The notes under the pieces are model-generated. The model had not been told where the DNA came from. It saw only the letters and a program-made list of their open reading frames with translations, and made no database searches. The position numbers and the translations under genes are program-made. This document shows, piece by piece, positions 46,526 to 56,432 of a stretch of 64,000 nucleotides of DNA. The DNA is from Alkalispirillum mobile (GTDB lineage Bacteria; Pseudomonadota; Gammaproteobacteria; Nitrococcales; Halorhodospiraceae): positions 1,428,866 through 1,492,865 of the forward strand of contig NZ_RCDA01000001.1 of assembly GCF_003664325.1 (NCBI RefSeq), read 5' to 3'. The first letter of the stretch is position 1. The number at the start of each line of letters is the position of its first letter.

Positions 46526-47537
46526 GCCGGACACGGCCGCCGACCAGAAGCGCTTTGCCACGCTGTCCCGGGAGTACGCCCATCTCGAGCCCATCGTCGC
46601 CCAGCTGGGCGCCTACGAAGACGCCGAGCAGGCACTGGCCTCGGCGCGCGAAATGGCCGGCGACGACGACGCCGACATCCGCGAGATGGCCGAGGACGAG
46701 ATCAGCCAGAGCCAGGCACGCCTGGAAGCGCTGGAGGCGGAGCTGCAGGTGCTGCTGCTCCCGCCGGACCCCAACGACGGCCGCAACCTCTACCTGGAGG
46801 TGCGCGCTGGCACCGGCGGTGACGAGGCAGCGCTGTTTGCCGGCGATCTGCTGCGGATGTACGCCCGTTACGCCGAGCGCCAGGGCTGGCGCCTGGAGGC
46901 GGTGAGCGCCAGCGAGGGGGACCAGGGCGGCTACAAGGAGGTCATCACCCGGGTCGTCGGCGAGGGCGCTTGGTCGCGGCTCAAGTTCGAGTCCGGCGCG
47001 CACCGCGTGCAGCGGGTGCCGGAGACCGAATCCCAGGGCCGCATCCACACCTCCGCCTGCACGGTGGCCGTGCTGCCGGAGCCGGACGCGGTGGAGGAGA
47101 TCAACATCAACCCCGCCGAACTCCGGGTGGACACCTTCCGCGCCTCGGGGGCCGGCGGCCAGCACGTCAACAAGACCGACTCGGCCATCCGCATCACCCA
47201 CCTGCCCACCGGGGTGGTGGTGGAGTGCCAGAGCGAGCGCTCGCAACACAAGAACCGGGCCCAGGCCATGGCCCTGCTGCAGGCGCGGCTGCAGGATGCG
47301 CAGCAGGCGGAGCAGAGCGCCCAGACCACCGAGCAGCGCCGCCAGCTGGTGGGCAGCGGTGACCGCTCGGAGCGGATCCGCACGTACAACTTCCCCCAGG
47401 GGCGGGTCACCGATCACCGCATCAACCTCACCCTCTACCGGCTGGACGAGATCCTGCAGGGCGACCTGGACCAGCTGGTGGAGCCGCTGCGCACCGAGCA
47501 CCAGGCGGACCAGCTGGCCGCCCTGTCCGAAGACTAG
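46452..47537 (+). CDS. prfA: Peptide chain release factor 1
   Basis: 361 residues. Recognises UAA and UAG. The GGQ motif is in [17 protein letters not shown]; the codon-reading tripeptide region is [15 protein letters not shown], where E. coli has P-A-T, so the tripeptide is P-E-T. The GTG start at 46452 gives the normal RF1 N terminus ([11 protein letters not shown]) and follows GAGG; it lies inside the 3-prime end of hemA. The usual next gene prmC is not here but at 51877. The stop overlaps the convergent cpdA stop. Confidence 0.96.
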   Translation: MKASIRTKLERLRERHEEISALLAEPDTAADQKRFATLSREYAHLEPIVAQLGAYEDAEQALASAREMAGDDDADIREMAEDEISQSQARLEALEAELQVLLLPPDPNDGRNLYLEVRAGTGGDEAALFAGDLLRMYARYAERQGWRLEAVSASEGDQGGYKEVITRVVGEGAWSRLKFESGAHRVQRVPETESQGRIHTSACTVAVLPEPDAVEEININPAELRVDTFRASGAGGQHVNKTDSAIRITHLPTGVVVECQSERSQHKNRAQAMALLQARLQDAQQAEQSAQTTEQRRQLVGSGDRSERIRTYNFPQGRVTDHRINLTLYRLDEILQGDLDQLVEPLRTEHQADQLAALSED

Positions 47538-48283
47538 GCCGGTACCCGTAGCACGCGCGAGGTGAGCCGCCCGTCGGGCCAGAGCCGGACCGTGCGGTAA
47601 CCGGGCCGGCGGCCGGGATCCAGCGCGAAGCGGGCCCGCCCGGGCCGGAACTGGAAGCAGGTCGCCGGCGTGCCCAGCAGGCGCAGGCCCTCGTAGCGCC
47701 GGTCGAATGTCTGGTGAACGTGGCCGAAGAGCATGCCCTGCACCTGCGGACGCCGGGCCAGGCGCGCCAGCAGCGCGGCACCATCCCTGAGGCCAATGGC
47801 ATCCAGCCAGGCGGAACCGGCGGGCGCGGGCTGGTGGTGGCCTGCGCACAGCACGGGCCCCTCGCGCAGCAGGAACTCCAGGGCCTCCAGCCGCTGCCCG
47901 CCCATCTCACCCCCCGCCTCCCCAGGCCGGGAGGTATCCATCAGCAGCAGTTGCCACTCGCCCAGCACGTGGCTGGTGGCAGCGGTGCCCACCGGGCTGC
48001 CGGGGAAGACGCGCGCCAGCGCTTCCGGGTCGTCGTGGTTACCGGGCAGCGCCAGCACCCGGTCCGCCAGCGGGGTCAGCCGGTCGCGCAGGGCGCGCAG
48101 CACCGGCTCGCCCAAGTCCTGGGTGAGGTCGCCGGAGACCAGCAGCAGGTCGGGGCGGGGGCCTTTCCGGATATGGGCCAGCACCGCGTCCAGCGTCTGC
48201 CAGGGATCCATCCCGCGTACCGGCTCGCCCGGTGCCGCGCTCAGGTGGCAGTCGGTGATCTGAACCAGGCGTTTCGGGGCCAT
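47534..48283 (-). CDS. cpdA: 3',5'-cyclic-AMP phosphodiesterase-type metallophosphoesterase
   Basis: 249 residues with the metal-binding set [25 protein letters not shown] and FGHVHQ. The order and the FGHVHQ ending suit CpdA, which hydrolyses cAMP. ATG 48283 ([11 protein letters not shown]) preferred to 48292. The prfA stop overlaps its stop by 4 bases. Confidence 0.88.
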   Translation of the reverse strand: MAPKRLVQITDCHLSAAPGEPVRGMDPWQTLDAVLAHIRKGPRPDLLLVSGDLTQDLGEPVLRALRDRLTPLADRVLALPGNHDDPEALARVFPGSPVGTAATSHVLGEWQLLLMDTSRPGEAGGEMGGQRLEALEFLLREGPVLCAGHHQPAPAGSAWLDAIGLRDGAALLARLARRPQVQGMLFGHVHQTFDRRYEGLRLLGTPATCFQFRPGRARFALDPGRRPGYRTVRLWPDGRLTSRVLRVPA

Positions 48284-48310
48284 GGGGCACACCCAGGGGT
48301 TGCTTCGGGT

Positions 48311-48366
48311 AAAAACGCAAAGGGCCCGCGCCGGCCCGGCCTGCTAGACCGGGCCGGCGCGGGCCC
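48311..48366 (-). terminator. Intrinsic terminator of dksA
   Basis: An 18-base GC-rich stem (48322-48339 with 48349-48366) and a 9-base loop, followed on the minus strand by TTTGCGTTTTT. It lies 43 bases past the dksA stop and before cpdA. Confidence 0.9.
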
Positions 48367-48408
48367 CCTGGGTTGGCAACGGCAACGCCGTGCCGAAACC
48401 GCGCGCTA

Positions 48409-48840
48409 TCAGGCGACGCGCTGGCGCTCGCGGATCTCGTCCAACGTCTTGCAGTCGATGCACAAGGTGGCCGTGGGCCGCGCTTCCAGCCGGCGCAGGC
48501 CGATCTCGATGCCGCACTGATCGCAATAGCCGTAATCGTCCTTGCGGATCCGCTCCAGCGTCTGGTCGATCTTGCGGATCAGCTTGCGCTCACGGTCGCG
48601 GGTGCGCAGTTCGAGGGCGAACTCCTCTTCCTGCGTTGCCCGGTCGTTGGGGTCGGCGTAGTTGTTGGCGTCATCGCGCATGTGGTGCACGGTACGCTCC
48701 ACCTCTTCCTGGAGCTCGCGCTTCCAGGCCAGCAGCAACTCGCGGAAGTGCGCCAGCTGCTCCTCGTTCATGTACTCCTCGCCTTCCTCCAGCTGGTACG
48801 GCTCGATGCCGTGCACGGGAAGCCTGCGTTTGTCTGCCAT
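48409..48840 (-). CDS. dksA: RNA polymerase-binding transcription factor DksA
   Basis: 143 residues. Coiled coil with the tip DPNDRATQEEEF (the Asp and Ala that act in the secondary channel) and a C4 zinc finger CDQCGIEIGLRRLEA ... CIDC. Works with ppGpp on rRNA and amino-acid promoters. ATG 48840 has GGAGG ahead; upstream Met codons are less likely. Confidence 0.96.
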   Translation of the reverse strand: MADKRRLPVHGIEPYQLEEGEEYMNEEQLAHFRELLLAWKRELQEEVERTVHHMRDDANNYADPNDRATQEEEFALELRTRDRERKLIRKIDQTLERIRKDDYGYCDQCGIEIGLRRLEARPTATLCIDCKTLDEIRERQRVA

Positions 48841-48970
48841 GATTATGTCCTCCATGGTCTCAGCGCCGTGCCGCAGCACTGCGCCGGCGCCCGCCAGGGT
48901 GCCGCAGCCCGCACGGGATGTGGCACCGAAACACCATTATTGTTGATTCAGTTCACCAAGTCGAGCCGTA

Positions 48971-50050
48971 TCAGGCCGCTTTTGACCGCTGCGGCAACAC
49001 CTCGCGCAGCTTATTGGCGGCCTCGCCCAGTGCCTGTTCGGTGGTCTGCCAGTCGACGCAGGCGTCGGTGATGGAGACGCCGTACTCCAGCTCGGCAGGG
49101 CTGGCACCCAGCTTCTGGTTACCCCAACCCAGGTTGCTCTCCAACATGACCCCCACCAACGACTCGTTGCCCTCGAGGATCTGGTGCACCAGGTCCTTGA
49201 GCACCACGGGTTGCAGCGCCGGGTCCTTGTTGGAATTGGCGTGGCTGCAGTCCACCACGATGCGGGCGGGCAGGCCGGCCTTCTCCAGCTCCTGCTCGCA
49301 CAGGGTCATGTGCACGCTGTCGTAATTGGGCTGGCCGTGGCCACCGCGCAGCACCACGTGGCCGTAGCTGTTGCCACGGGTGCGGATGATGCTGCACCCG
49401 CCGTCCGGGTTGATGCCCAGGAAGCTGTGCGGGTGGGCGGCGGACTTCATGGCGTTGATGGCGACGTCCAGGCTGCCGTCGGTGCCGTTCTTGAAACCGA
49501 CGGGGGTGGACAGGCCGCTGGCCATTTCCCGATGGGTCTGCGACTCGGTGGTGCGGGCACCGATGGCCGTCCAGGTGATCAGGTCCTGCAGGTACTGCGG
49601 GATGATCGGGTCCAGCGCCTCGGTGGCCGTGGGCAGGCCCATCTCCGCCAGGTCGAGCAGCAGCTTGCGCGCCTGGTAGAGCCCCTCGTCGATGCGGAAG
49701 GAGTCATCCATGTCCGGATCGTTGATCAGGCCCTTCCAGCCGGTGACCGTACGCGGCTTCTCGAAATAGACCCGCATGACGATGAACAGCGTGTCGCTCA
49801 CCTGGTCGCTCAGCGCCTTCAGGCGCTTGGCGTAGTCCAGGGCCGCCTCGGGATCATGGATGGAGCAGGGCCCCACCACCACCAGCAGGCGGTGGTCCTT
49901 GCCATCCAGGATGTTGCGCACGGTCTCGCGCCCCTCAAGCACCACCTCTCGGGCCTTCCCGGCGAGGGGCAATTTGGCCTTGATCTCGGTGGGGGTGGGC
50001 AAGTGCTCGATTCTCTCGACGTTCAGGTCGTCCACGATTCGCTCAGACAT
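48971..50050 (-). CDS. aroG: 3-deoxy-7-phosphoheptulonate synthase (class I)
   Basis: 359 residues. First step of the shikimate pathway, joining PEP and erythrose 4-phosphate. Motifs VVGPCSIHDPEAAL, MRVYFEKPRTVTGWKGLINDP, IGARTTESQTHREMASGLS, GFKNGTDG and DCSHANS. Which aromatic amino acid inhibits it cannot be read directly. ATG 50050 gives the family N terminus. Confidence 0.94.
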   Translation of the reverse strand: MSERIVDDLNVERIEHLPTPTEIKAKLPLAGKAREVVLEGRETVRNILDGKDHRLLVVVGPCSIHDPEAALDYAKRLKALSDQVSDTLFIVMRVYFEKPRTVTGWKGLINDPDMDDSFRIDEGLYQARKLLLDLAEMGLPTATEALDPIIPQYLQDLITWTAIGARTTESQTHREMASGLSTPVGFKNGTDGSLDVAINAMKSAAHPHSFLGINPDGGCSIIRTRGNSYGHVVLRGGHGQPNYDSVHMTLCEQELEKAGLPARIVVDCSHANSNKDPALQPVVLKDLVHQILEGNESLVGVMLESNLGWGNQKLGASPAELEYGVSITDACVDWQTTEQALGEAANKLREVLPQRSKAA

Positions 50051-50172
50051 AGGCGGTTCGATGCTCCCGGCCCGCACCGGGGCCGACAAAATGGGTATAG
50101 GAGCGACATAGTAGCCGCTTCAGCCTTCTACCGCCAAACTTCCCGCTATGCAAGTGCAGAGCCAACCGAAAA

Positions 50173-51420
50173 TCACCCCACCTGACGCAACTGCGGCCGC
50201 CGGCAGTAGCGGACGGGCTCACCGGCCACCGCATCGGCGGTGACCACCACGGCCTCCACGTCGCCCTGGGCGGGCACCTCGAACATGGGCTCCAGCAGCA
50301 CCCGCTCCAACTCGCCGCGCAGGCCGCGGGCCCCGGTGCCGCGGCCGACGGCCCGCCGGACCAGCGCCTCCAGGGCGTCGGGCGTAAAGTGCAGCTCGCA
50401 GCCGTCCTGTGCGAACAGGGCCTGGTACTGGCGCACCAGGGCGTTGCGCGGCCGGGTAACCACCTCCAGCAACTCCGCCTCCGCCAGCGCCTCCAGGCGG
50501 GTCACCACCGGCAGGCGCCCCACCAGTTCCGGCAGCAGGCCGTAGCGGACCAGATCGTCCGCGTCGGGCACCTCGGGCACGGCCACCGTCTCCGCCAGCC
50601 GGACGCCGAACCCCACGCCGCCGGAGGCCCGCTCACGCGCCATCTGCGCGGACAGTCCCTCGAAAGCGCCGCCGCAGATGAAGAGCACGTCGCGGGTGTC
50701 CACGGAGGTCACCCCCCCGGCCCGCCCCTTGCGCGGCAGGTCCACCACCCGCCCCTCGAGCAGCTTGAGCAGGGCCTGCTGCACCCCTTCGCCGGAGAAA
50801 TCCAGCCCGCTTCGGCCACCCCCCGGCGCCCGGCAAGCCACCTTGTCCACTTCGTCGATGAAGACGATACCGCGGCGGGCCGCGGCCGGGTCGCCCCCGG
50901 CGGCCTCCAGCAGACGGCCGATGATGTCGCTCACGTCGGCGCCCGCATAGCCCGCCGCCGTCAGCGTGGAGGCGTCCACGGTGACGAAGGGCACGTCCAG
51001 CCGCCGGGCCAGGGTCTCCAGCAGCAGGGTCTTGCCGCTGCCGGTGGGCCCCACCATCAGGATATTGCTCTTGGCGATATCACCTGCCCGACGGGCACCG
51101 CGCCAGACCAGGCGCTTGTAGTGGTTGTAGACCGCTACGGCGAGGCGACGCTTGGCGTCCTGCTGACCAATGACGTAGTCATCCAGGTGCGCATGCAACT
51201 GCCTCGGCTTGGGCAAGCTGGCCAGCAGGTCGGTGAGAGACCCCTGTACCTCCTCGTCGAGCAGTGCCTTGGACTCAGCCACGCAATCCTCACAGATCCA
51301 CGCCTCGGCGCCGGCGATCAGCGGGCCGGTCTGTTCCTCGCTCCGCCCGCAGAAAGAGCAGTGGGCCGCCCCGTGCTCATGCTTGTCCCATGCGTTGTTC
51401 TTCGGCTCGTGTTCTGCCAT
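50173..51420 (-). CDS. Stand-alone ClpX-like AAA+ ATPase
   Basis: 415 residues with the ClpX plan: C4 zinc finger (C21, C24, C43, C46), Walker A GPTGSGKT 124-131, Walker B FIDE 187-190, sensor and C-terminal lid. The substrate-handling loops differ from classic ClpX. The pore loop GYVG is GYAG (157-160), the RKH loop is RKG (230-232) and the ClpP-docking IGF is VGF (269-271). No clpP or lon is adjacent, so this is probably a second ClpX rather than the housekeeping one, or a ClpX displaced from its usual operon. ATG 51420 has GGGGG upstream. Confidence 0.82.
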   Translation of the reverse strand: MAEHEPKNNAWDKHEHGAAHCSFCGRSEEQTGPLIAGAEAWICEDCVAESKALLDEEVQGSLTDLLASLPKPRQLHAHLDDYVIGQQDAKRRLAVAVYNHYKRLVWRGARRAGDIAKSNILMVGPTGSGKTLLLETLARRLDVPFVTVDASTLTAAGYAGADVSDIIGRLLEAAGGDPAAARRGIVFIDEVDKVACRAPGGGRSGLDFSGEGVQQALLKLLEGRVVDLPRKGRAGGVTSVDTRDVLFICGGAFEGLSAQMARERASGGVGFGVRLAETVAVPEVPDADDLVRYGLLPELVGRLPVVTRLEALAEAELLEVVTRPRNALVRQYQALFAQDGCELHFTPDALEALVRRAVGRGTGARGLRGELERVLLEPMFEVPAQGDVEAVVVTADAVAGEPVRYCRRPQLRQVG

Positions 51421-51604
51421 GGGTCCCCCCGGAATACCTGGGGTCCGCCGCCGCGGACCGTTCCTTTGCCTGCCCAGTTCAACGGCAGCCGGACCAGGCT
51501 CTTGAGCGGCAGCCCCGGGCGGCAAGGCTTGCCCTTACCGGCATCCGCCCGGCCAAGGGGCAGTGCTATACTGGCGGCCCATTCAACAGTCGAGCCGTAA
51601 CACC

Positions 51605-51880
51605 ATGAGCGTGGACAAGAAACTGCTGGATATCCTGTGCTGCCCGGTCACCAAGCAACCGGTGCGCCCGCTGGAGGCGGAGGCGCTCAAGCGCCTGAAT
51701 GCGCAGATCGAACAGGGCCAGGTCCGGCAAATGGACGACACCCCGGTGGAGGCGCCGCTGCGCGAGGCGCTGATCACCGAAAACGGGCAACGCATCTACC
51801 CGGTGGAGGACGGCATCCCGATCATGCTGGAAGAGCGCGCCATCCCGGCCTCCGCGGCGAAACAGCCCAGCGAGGCGTGA
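51605..51880 (+). CDS. Trm112-like (YcaR/DUF343) protein
   Basis: 91 residues. The start KKLLDILCCPVTKQPVRP and the end NGQRIYPVEDGIPIMLEE are the Trm112 signature. It has the N-terminal CC but no second Cys pair, so the zinc of eukaryotic Trm112 is probably missing. A 26-residue insertion with acidic and basic residues sits between the two blocks. Its stop overlaps the prmC start (GTGA). Confidence 0.9.
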   Translation: MSVDKKLLDILCCPVTKQPVRPLEAEALKRLNAQIEQGQVRQMDDTPVEAPLREALITENGQRIYPVEDGIPIMLEERAIPASAAKQPSEA

Positions 51881-52773
51881 TCCGTCCTACCGCCGGCACC
51901 GCCAACGGCGACGGCAACGGCGACACCCCCACCCTGGCCACCCTGCGCCGCATCGCGCGGGAGCAGCTTGCCGAGGCCGGCAGCGAATCACCGGCGGCGG
52001 ATGCCGACGCCCTGCTGGCCCACGCCCTGGGCCGCGATCGCAGCTTCTTCCTGGCCCACCCGGAGTACGCCCCCACCCCGCAGGAGCTTGCCGCCTTCCG
52101 GCAATCCCTTGCCCGTCGCCGGGCCGGCGAGCCGGTGGCCCACCTGCTGGGGTGGCGCGGTTTCTGGACCCTGGAGCTGCGGGTCACGGCAGACACCCTG
52201 ATCCCCCGACCGGAGACGGAGTTGCTGGTGGAAGCGGCCCTGGCGCGCCTGGACTGCCGCCACCCGGCCCGCGTGCTGGACCTGGGCACGGGCTCGGGGG
52301 CAATCGCGCTGGCCCTGGCCGACGAATGCCCCGCCTGGCGGTTGACGGCGGTGGAGGCCAGCCAGGCCGCGCTGGCCGTGGCCCGGGACAACGCGCAACG
52401 GCTGGCGCTGACCGACCGGGTGCAACTGGTGCACGGGGCCTGGTACGCGCCGGTGGCCGGGCAGCGCTTTGACCTGATCGTGAGCAACCCACCTTACGTG
52501 GGGGAGCAGGAACCGGAACTGACGGAGGGGGATGTCCGCTTCGAGCCGCGCTCGGCGCTGACCGCCGGGACCGACGGGCTGGACGACCTGCGGGTGATCA
52601 TCAACGAGGCCCCCGGGCACCTGACGGCCCGCGGCTGGCTGCTGGTGGAACACGGATACCGGCAGGGGGCCGCGGTCCGGGCGCTGTTCACCGGCGCCGG
52701 CTTCGCCTCCGTGGCAACCTTGCAGGACCTGGCCGGGCATGACCGAGTGACGCTGGGCCGCCAGCCGCGCTAG
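51877..52773 (+). CDS. prmC: Release factor glutamine methyltransferase PrmC
   Basis: 298 residues. Methylates the Gln of the GGQ motif of RF1 and RF2. N-terminal helical domain, then LIPRPETELLVEAAL, the SAM motif VLDLGTGSGAIALALA and the catalytic SNPPYVGEQE. A Gly/Asp-rich leader of about 15 residues precedes the domain. GTG 51877 is preferred because it overlaps the Trm112-like stop; an upstream frame is that gene in another reading. Confidence 0.93.
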   Translation: MIRPTAGTANGDGNGDTPTLATLRRIAREQLAEAGSESPAADADALLAHALGRDRSFFLAHPEYAPTPQELAAFRQSLARRRAGEPVAHLLGWRGFWTLELRVTADTLIPRPETELLVEAALARLDCRHPARVLDLGTGSGAIALALADECPAWRLTAVEASQAALAVARDNAQRLALTDRVQLVHGAWYAPVAGQRFDLIVSNPPYVGEQEPELTEGDVRFEPRSALTAGTDGLDDLRVIINEAPGHLTARGWLLVEHGYRQGAAVRALFTGAGFASVATLQDLAGHDRVTLGRQPR

Positions 52774-52784
52774 AAACCCACCCC

Positions 52785-52827
52785 CGGAAAAACGAAACCG
52801 TCGGGAGGACCGCGCCTCCCGACGGTT
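52785..52827 (-). terminator. Intrinsic terminator of the pdh operon
   Basis: A 13-base stem (AACCGTCGGGAGG with CCTCCCGACGGTT, 52796-52827) and a 6-base loop, followed on the minus strand by TTTCGTTTTT. It ends the aceE-aceF-lpd message and may also stop prmC from the other side, where no T run follows. Confidence 0.85.
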
Positions 52828-52861
52828 GAAGCAGTCGCGATAAAGGCACCGCGCTGCAGCG

Positions 52862-54655
52862 CTATTTCTTCTTCTTGGGGATATACAGGTCGGTCAGGGT
52901 CCCCTCCGCGGCCTCGGCCGCCATGGCCACCGTCTCCGACAGCGTCGGGTGCGGGTGCACCGTCAGGCCGATGTCCGCCGCGTCGGCGCCCATCTCGATG
53001 GCCAGGCCCACCTCGCCGATCAGATCACCGGCATTGGGGCCGACAATGCCCGCCCCGATGATCTGGCCGCTCTCCTCGTCAAAGAGCAGCTTGGTGATGC
53101 CGTCCTGGTAGTTCAGCGACAGCGACCGGCCATTGGCCGCCCAGGGGAAGGCGCCCTTTTCGTACTTGATGCCCTCCGCCTTGGCCTGCTCCTCGGTGAC
53201 GCCCACCCAGGCCACCTCCGGGTCGGTGTAGGCCACCGACGGGATCACCCGCGCATCCCAGGCGCTCTTCTCGCCGGCGATCACCTCGGCCGCAATCTTG
53301 CCCTCGTGCACCGCCTTGTGCGCCAGCATGGGCTGGCCGACGATATCGCCGATGGCGTGGATGTGCGGCACGCCGGTGCGCATGTACTCATCCACATCGA
53401 TGCAGCCGTGGTCGTTGGGCTTGAGCCCGGTGGCCTCCAGGCCGATCAGGTCGGTGTTGGGGCGGCGCCCTACCGACAGCAGCACCCGGTCGAAGCGGTC
53501 GCTTTCGGGCGCATCCTTGCCCTCGAAGGTCACCGTGATGCTCTTCTTGTTGGCCTTCAGCTCCTTGACCATGGTGTTCAGGTAGATGGCCTCGTAACGC
53601 TTGTCGATCCGCTTGCGCAGGGCCTTCACCAGGTCGGCGTCGGCACCGGTCATCAGCCGGTCGGCCAGCTCCACCACCGTCACCTTGCTGCCCAGGGCGT
53701 CGTACACGCAGGCCATCTCCAGGCCGATGATGCCGCCCCCGACCACCAGCAGCCGCTCCGGCACCTCTTCCAGCTCCAGCGCGCCGGTGGAGTCCATCAC
53801 CCGGGGGTCGTCGATGGCCATGGGCGGCGGTACCACCGGCCGGGAGCCGGCGGCGATGATGCAGTGCCGGAAGCTGACGGTGCGCTTGCCGTCCGGTCCG
53901 TCCACCTCCAGGTGGTAGGCATCCTTGAAGCTGGCCTTGCCGGTGACCACCTCCACCTTGCGCTGCTTGGCCAGGCCGGCCAGCCCGCCGGTCAGCTTCT
54001 TGACCACGCTGGTCTTCCAGTCCGCCAGCTTGCGGATATCGAGCTTCGGCTTGCCGAAGGTGATGCCGTGGTCGGCGAACTGCTCGGCCTCGTCGATCAC
54101 CTTGGCCGCATGCAGCAGCGCCTTGGAGGGGATGCAGCCCACGTTCAGGCAGACGCCACCCAGGTTCGGGTAGCGCTCCACCAGCACGGTTTTCAGCCCC
54201 AGGTCAGCGGCCCGGAAGGCGGCGGTGTAGCCGCCGGGGCCGGCACCCAGCACCAGCACGTCGCAGTCGGCGTCCGCCGGGGCGTCGCCCTGGGGGGCGG
54301 CTGCCGCCGGCGCGGGCTTGGCCGGCTCGCTGGCGGCCGGCTTGGCGGGTTCGGCGGGCTTCTCCGCCTCGCCACCGCCGGCAGCAGGCGCGTCACCGCC
54401 CCCACCCGCAGAGGCCGAGGCCTCCACCGTGCAGACCACGTCACCCTCGGAGACCTTGTCACCGACGCTGATCTTCACCTCCTTGACCACGCCGGCGTGG
54501 CTGGAGGGCACCTCCATGGAGGCCTTGTCCGACTCCAGGGTGATCAGCGACTGCTCCACCTCGATCTCGTCACCCGGGCTCACCAGCACCTCGATCACGT
54601 CCACCGCGTCGAAGTCGCCGATGTCCGGGACCTTCACTTCTACCAAATCGGTCAT
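52862..54655 (-). CDS. lpd: Dihydrolipoamide dehydrogenase (E3) with N-terminal lipoyl domain
   Basis: 597 residues. Residues 1-80 form a lipoyl domain with [11 protein letters not shown] (lipoylated Lys), then an Ala/Pro/Glu linker, then the FAD enzyme: [31 protein letters not shown] (redox Cys pair), the NAD fold [12 protein letters not shown] and a C-terminal dimer domain with the His-Glu pair in VHPHPTLSE. Reoxidises the lipoyl arms of the complex. It starts 19 bases after aceF. Confidence 0.96.
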   Translation of the reverse strand: MTDLVEVKVPDIGDFDAVDVIEVLVSPGDEIEVEQSLITLESDKASMEVPSSHAGVVKEVKISVGDKVSEGDVVCTVEASASAGGGGDAPAAGGGEAEKPAEPAKPAASEPAKPAPAAAAPQGDAPADADCDVLVLGAGPGGYTAAFRAADLGLKTVLVERYPNLGGVCLNVGCIPSKALLHAAKVIDEAEQFADHGITFGKPKLDIRKLADWKTSVVKKLTGGLAGLAKQRKVEVVTGKASFKDAYHLEVDGPDGKRTVSFRHCIIAAGSRPVVPPPMAIDDPRVMDSTGALELEEVPERLLVVGGGIIGLEMACVYDALGSKVTVVELADRLMTGADADLVKALRKRIDKRYEAIYLNTMVKELKANKKSITVTFEGKDAPESDRFDRVLLSVGRRPNTDLIGLEATGLKPNDHGCIDVDEYMRTGVPHIHAIGDIVGQPMLAHKAVHEGKIAAEVIAGEKSAWDARVIPSVAYTDPEVAWVGVTEEQAKAEGIKYEKGAFPWAANGRSLSLNYQDGITKLLFDEESGQIIGAGIVGPNAGDLIGEVGLAIEMGADAADIGLTVHPHPTLSETVAMAAEAAEGTLTDLYIPKKKK

Positions 54656-54674
54656 GTCAGGACTCCCTCGTCCG

Positions 54675-56354
54675 TTACAGCAGCAGGCGGCGAATGTCGC
54701 CCAGGGCCTGGGCCACCCAGGTGGTGAAGCGGGCGCCGGCGGCGCCGTCGATCACCCGGTGGTCGAAGGACAGCGACAGCGGCAGCATCAGCCGCGGCTC
54801 GAACTCGCTGCCGTTCCAGACCGGCTTCATGGACGAACGGGAGACCCCGAGGATGGCCACCTCGGGCGCGTTGACGATGGGCGTGAAGGCGGTACCGCCG
54901 ATACCCCCCAGGCTGGAGATGGTAAAGCACCCCCCCTGCATGTCCGCCGGGCCCAGCTTGCCGTCCCGCGCCTTGGCGGACAGCGTGCCCAGGTCCTCGG
55001 CGATCTGGTAGACACTCTTCTGGTCCGCATCGCGGATCACCGGCACCACCAGACCATTGGGGGTGTCCACCGCAACGCCGATGTTGACGTACTTCTTGAG
55101 GATCAGCTCGTCGCCGGCCGGGGCCAGGCTGCTGTTGAAGCGCGGGAAGGCGCGCAGGGCCGAGGCCGAGGCCTTCACCATGAAGGCCAGCGGGGTCAGC
55201 TTCACGCCGGCCTTCTCCGCCTCCGCCTTCATGGACTTGCGGAACGCCTCCAGCTCGGTGATGTCCGCCTCGTCGAACTGGGTGACGTGGGGGATATTCA
55301 GCCAGCTGCGCTGCAGGTGCGGGCCGGAGAGCTTCTGGATACGGCTGAGCGGCTCGCGCTCCACCTCGCCGAACTTGCTGAAATCCACCTCGGGGATGGG
55401 CGGAATGCCAGCGCCACCAGCGGCTGCCGCCGGGGCTGCGGCCGCACCACCCCCCTGCAGGGCCTGCTTGACGAAGGCCTTGACGTCCTCTTTAAGGATG
55501 CGCCCCTTGCGGCCCGAGCCCTTGCCCTGCAACTGACCAAGGTCCACACCCAGCTCGCGCGCAAAGCGGCGCACGGCGGGGCTGGCGTGGGCACGGCGGT
55601 GGGCCTCGCGGTCGATGGGCGGCGGTGCCTGCGGCGGCCGGGAGTCGGTGAGCAGGTAGGCGTTGGCCTTGTAGCTCTCCGGGGCCGCTGCTTCGCGCTG
55701 GCTGTCGGCTGCATACGTCTCCGAAGGCGCCTCGGGGGCCGACTTCGGCGCTGCGGTGTCCGCCTTCTGCTCCGCGGGCGCCGCACTGCCGCCTTCGCCC
55801 GCGCTCTCCAGCACGACCACTGTGTCCCCTTCCGAGACCTTGTCGCCGACGCTGATCTTCACCTCCTTGACCACGCCGGCGTGGCTGGAAGGCACCTCCA
55901 TGGAGGCCTTGTCCGACTCCAGGGTGATCAGCGACTGCTCCTTCTCCACCGTGTCGCCGGGGCTGACCAGCACCTCGATGACATCCACCTCGGCAAAGTC
56001 GCCGATATCCGGCACCTTCACCTCGACGGCCTCACCGCCACCGCCGGCGCCCTGCGTCGGGGCCTCGGCACCACCACCGGCGGCCGGGGCCTCAGCCGGG
56101 GCATCGCCGCCGGCCTCCGCCTCCACCAGGACGACCACGTCCCCTTCGGAGACCTTGTCGCCCACGTTGATCTTCACTTCCTTGACCACCCCCGCCTCGC
56201 TGGAGGGCACCTCCATGGAGGCCTTGTCGGACTCCAGGGTGATCAGGGACTGCTCTTTTTCGATGCGATCGCCGGGGGCGACCAGCACCTCGATGACGTC
56301 CACCTCGGCGAAATCGCCGATATCGGGGACGCGGATTTCTTTAACGTCTGCCAT
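54675..56354 (-). CDS. aceF: Dihydrolipoyllysine acetyltransferase (E2)
   Basis: 559 residues: two lipoyl domains (about 1-80 and 110-190), each with [11 protein letters not shown]; an Ala-rich linker; the peripheral subunit-binding domain ([17 protein letters not shown]); and the catalytic domain ending in [12 protein letters not shown]. Transfers the acetyl group to CoA. The two lipoyl domains and that of Lpd are nearly identical in DNA. ATG 56354 has GGAAG upstream. Confidence 0.96.
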   Translation of the reverse strand: MADVKEIRVPDIGDFAEVDVIEVLVAPGDRIEKEQSLITLESDKASMEVPSSEAGVVKEVKINVGDKVSEGDVVVLVEAEAGGDAPAEAPAAGGGAEAPTQGAGGGGEAVEVKVPDIGDFAEVDVIEVLVSPGDTVEKEQSLITLESDKASMEVPSSHAGVVKEVKISVGDKVSEGDTVVVLESAGEGGSAAPAEQKADTAAPKSAPEAPSETYAADSQREAAAPESYKANAYLLTDSRPPQAPPPIDREAHRRAHASPAVRRFARELGVDLGQLQGKGSGRKGRILKEDVKAFVKQALQGGGAAAAPAAAAGGAGIPPIPEVDFSKFGEVEREPLSRIQKLSGPHLQRSWLNIPHVTQFDEADITELEAFRKSMKAEAEKAGVKLTPLAFMVKASASALRAFPRFNSSLAPAGDELILKKYVNIGVAVDTPNGLVVPVIRDADQKSVYQIAEDLGTLSAKARDGKLGPADMQGGCFTISSLGGIGGTAFTPIVNAPEVAILGVSRSSMKPVWNGSEFEPRLMLPLSLSFDHRVIDGAAGARFTTWVAQALGDIRRLLL

Positions 56355-56432
56355 TTTGTTCTTCCTTCCGGCTGCTGGGCTTGCGACTCGACGGGGCCCG
56401 GGGCTCTGTGCCCCGGGCCGCCATGGCACGGA

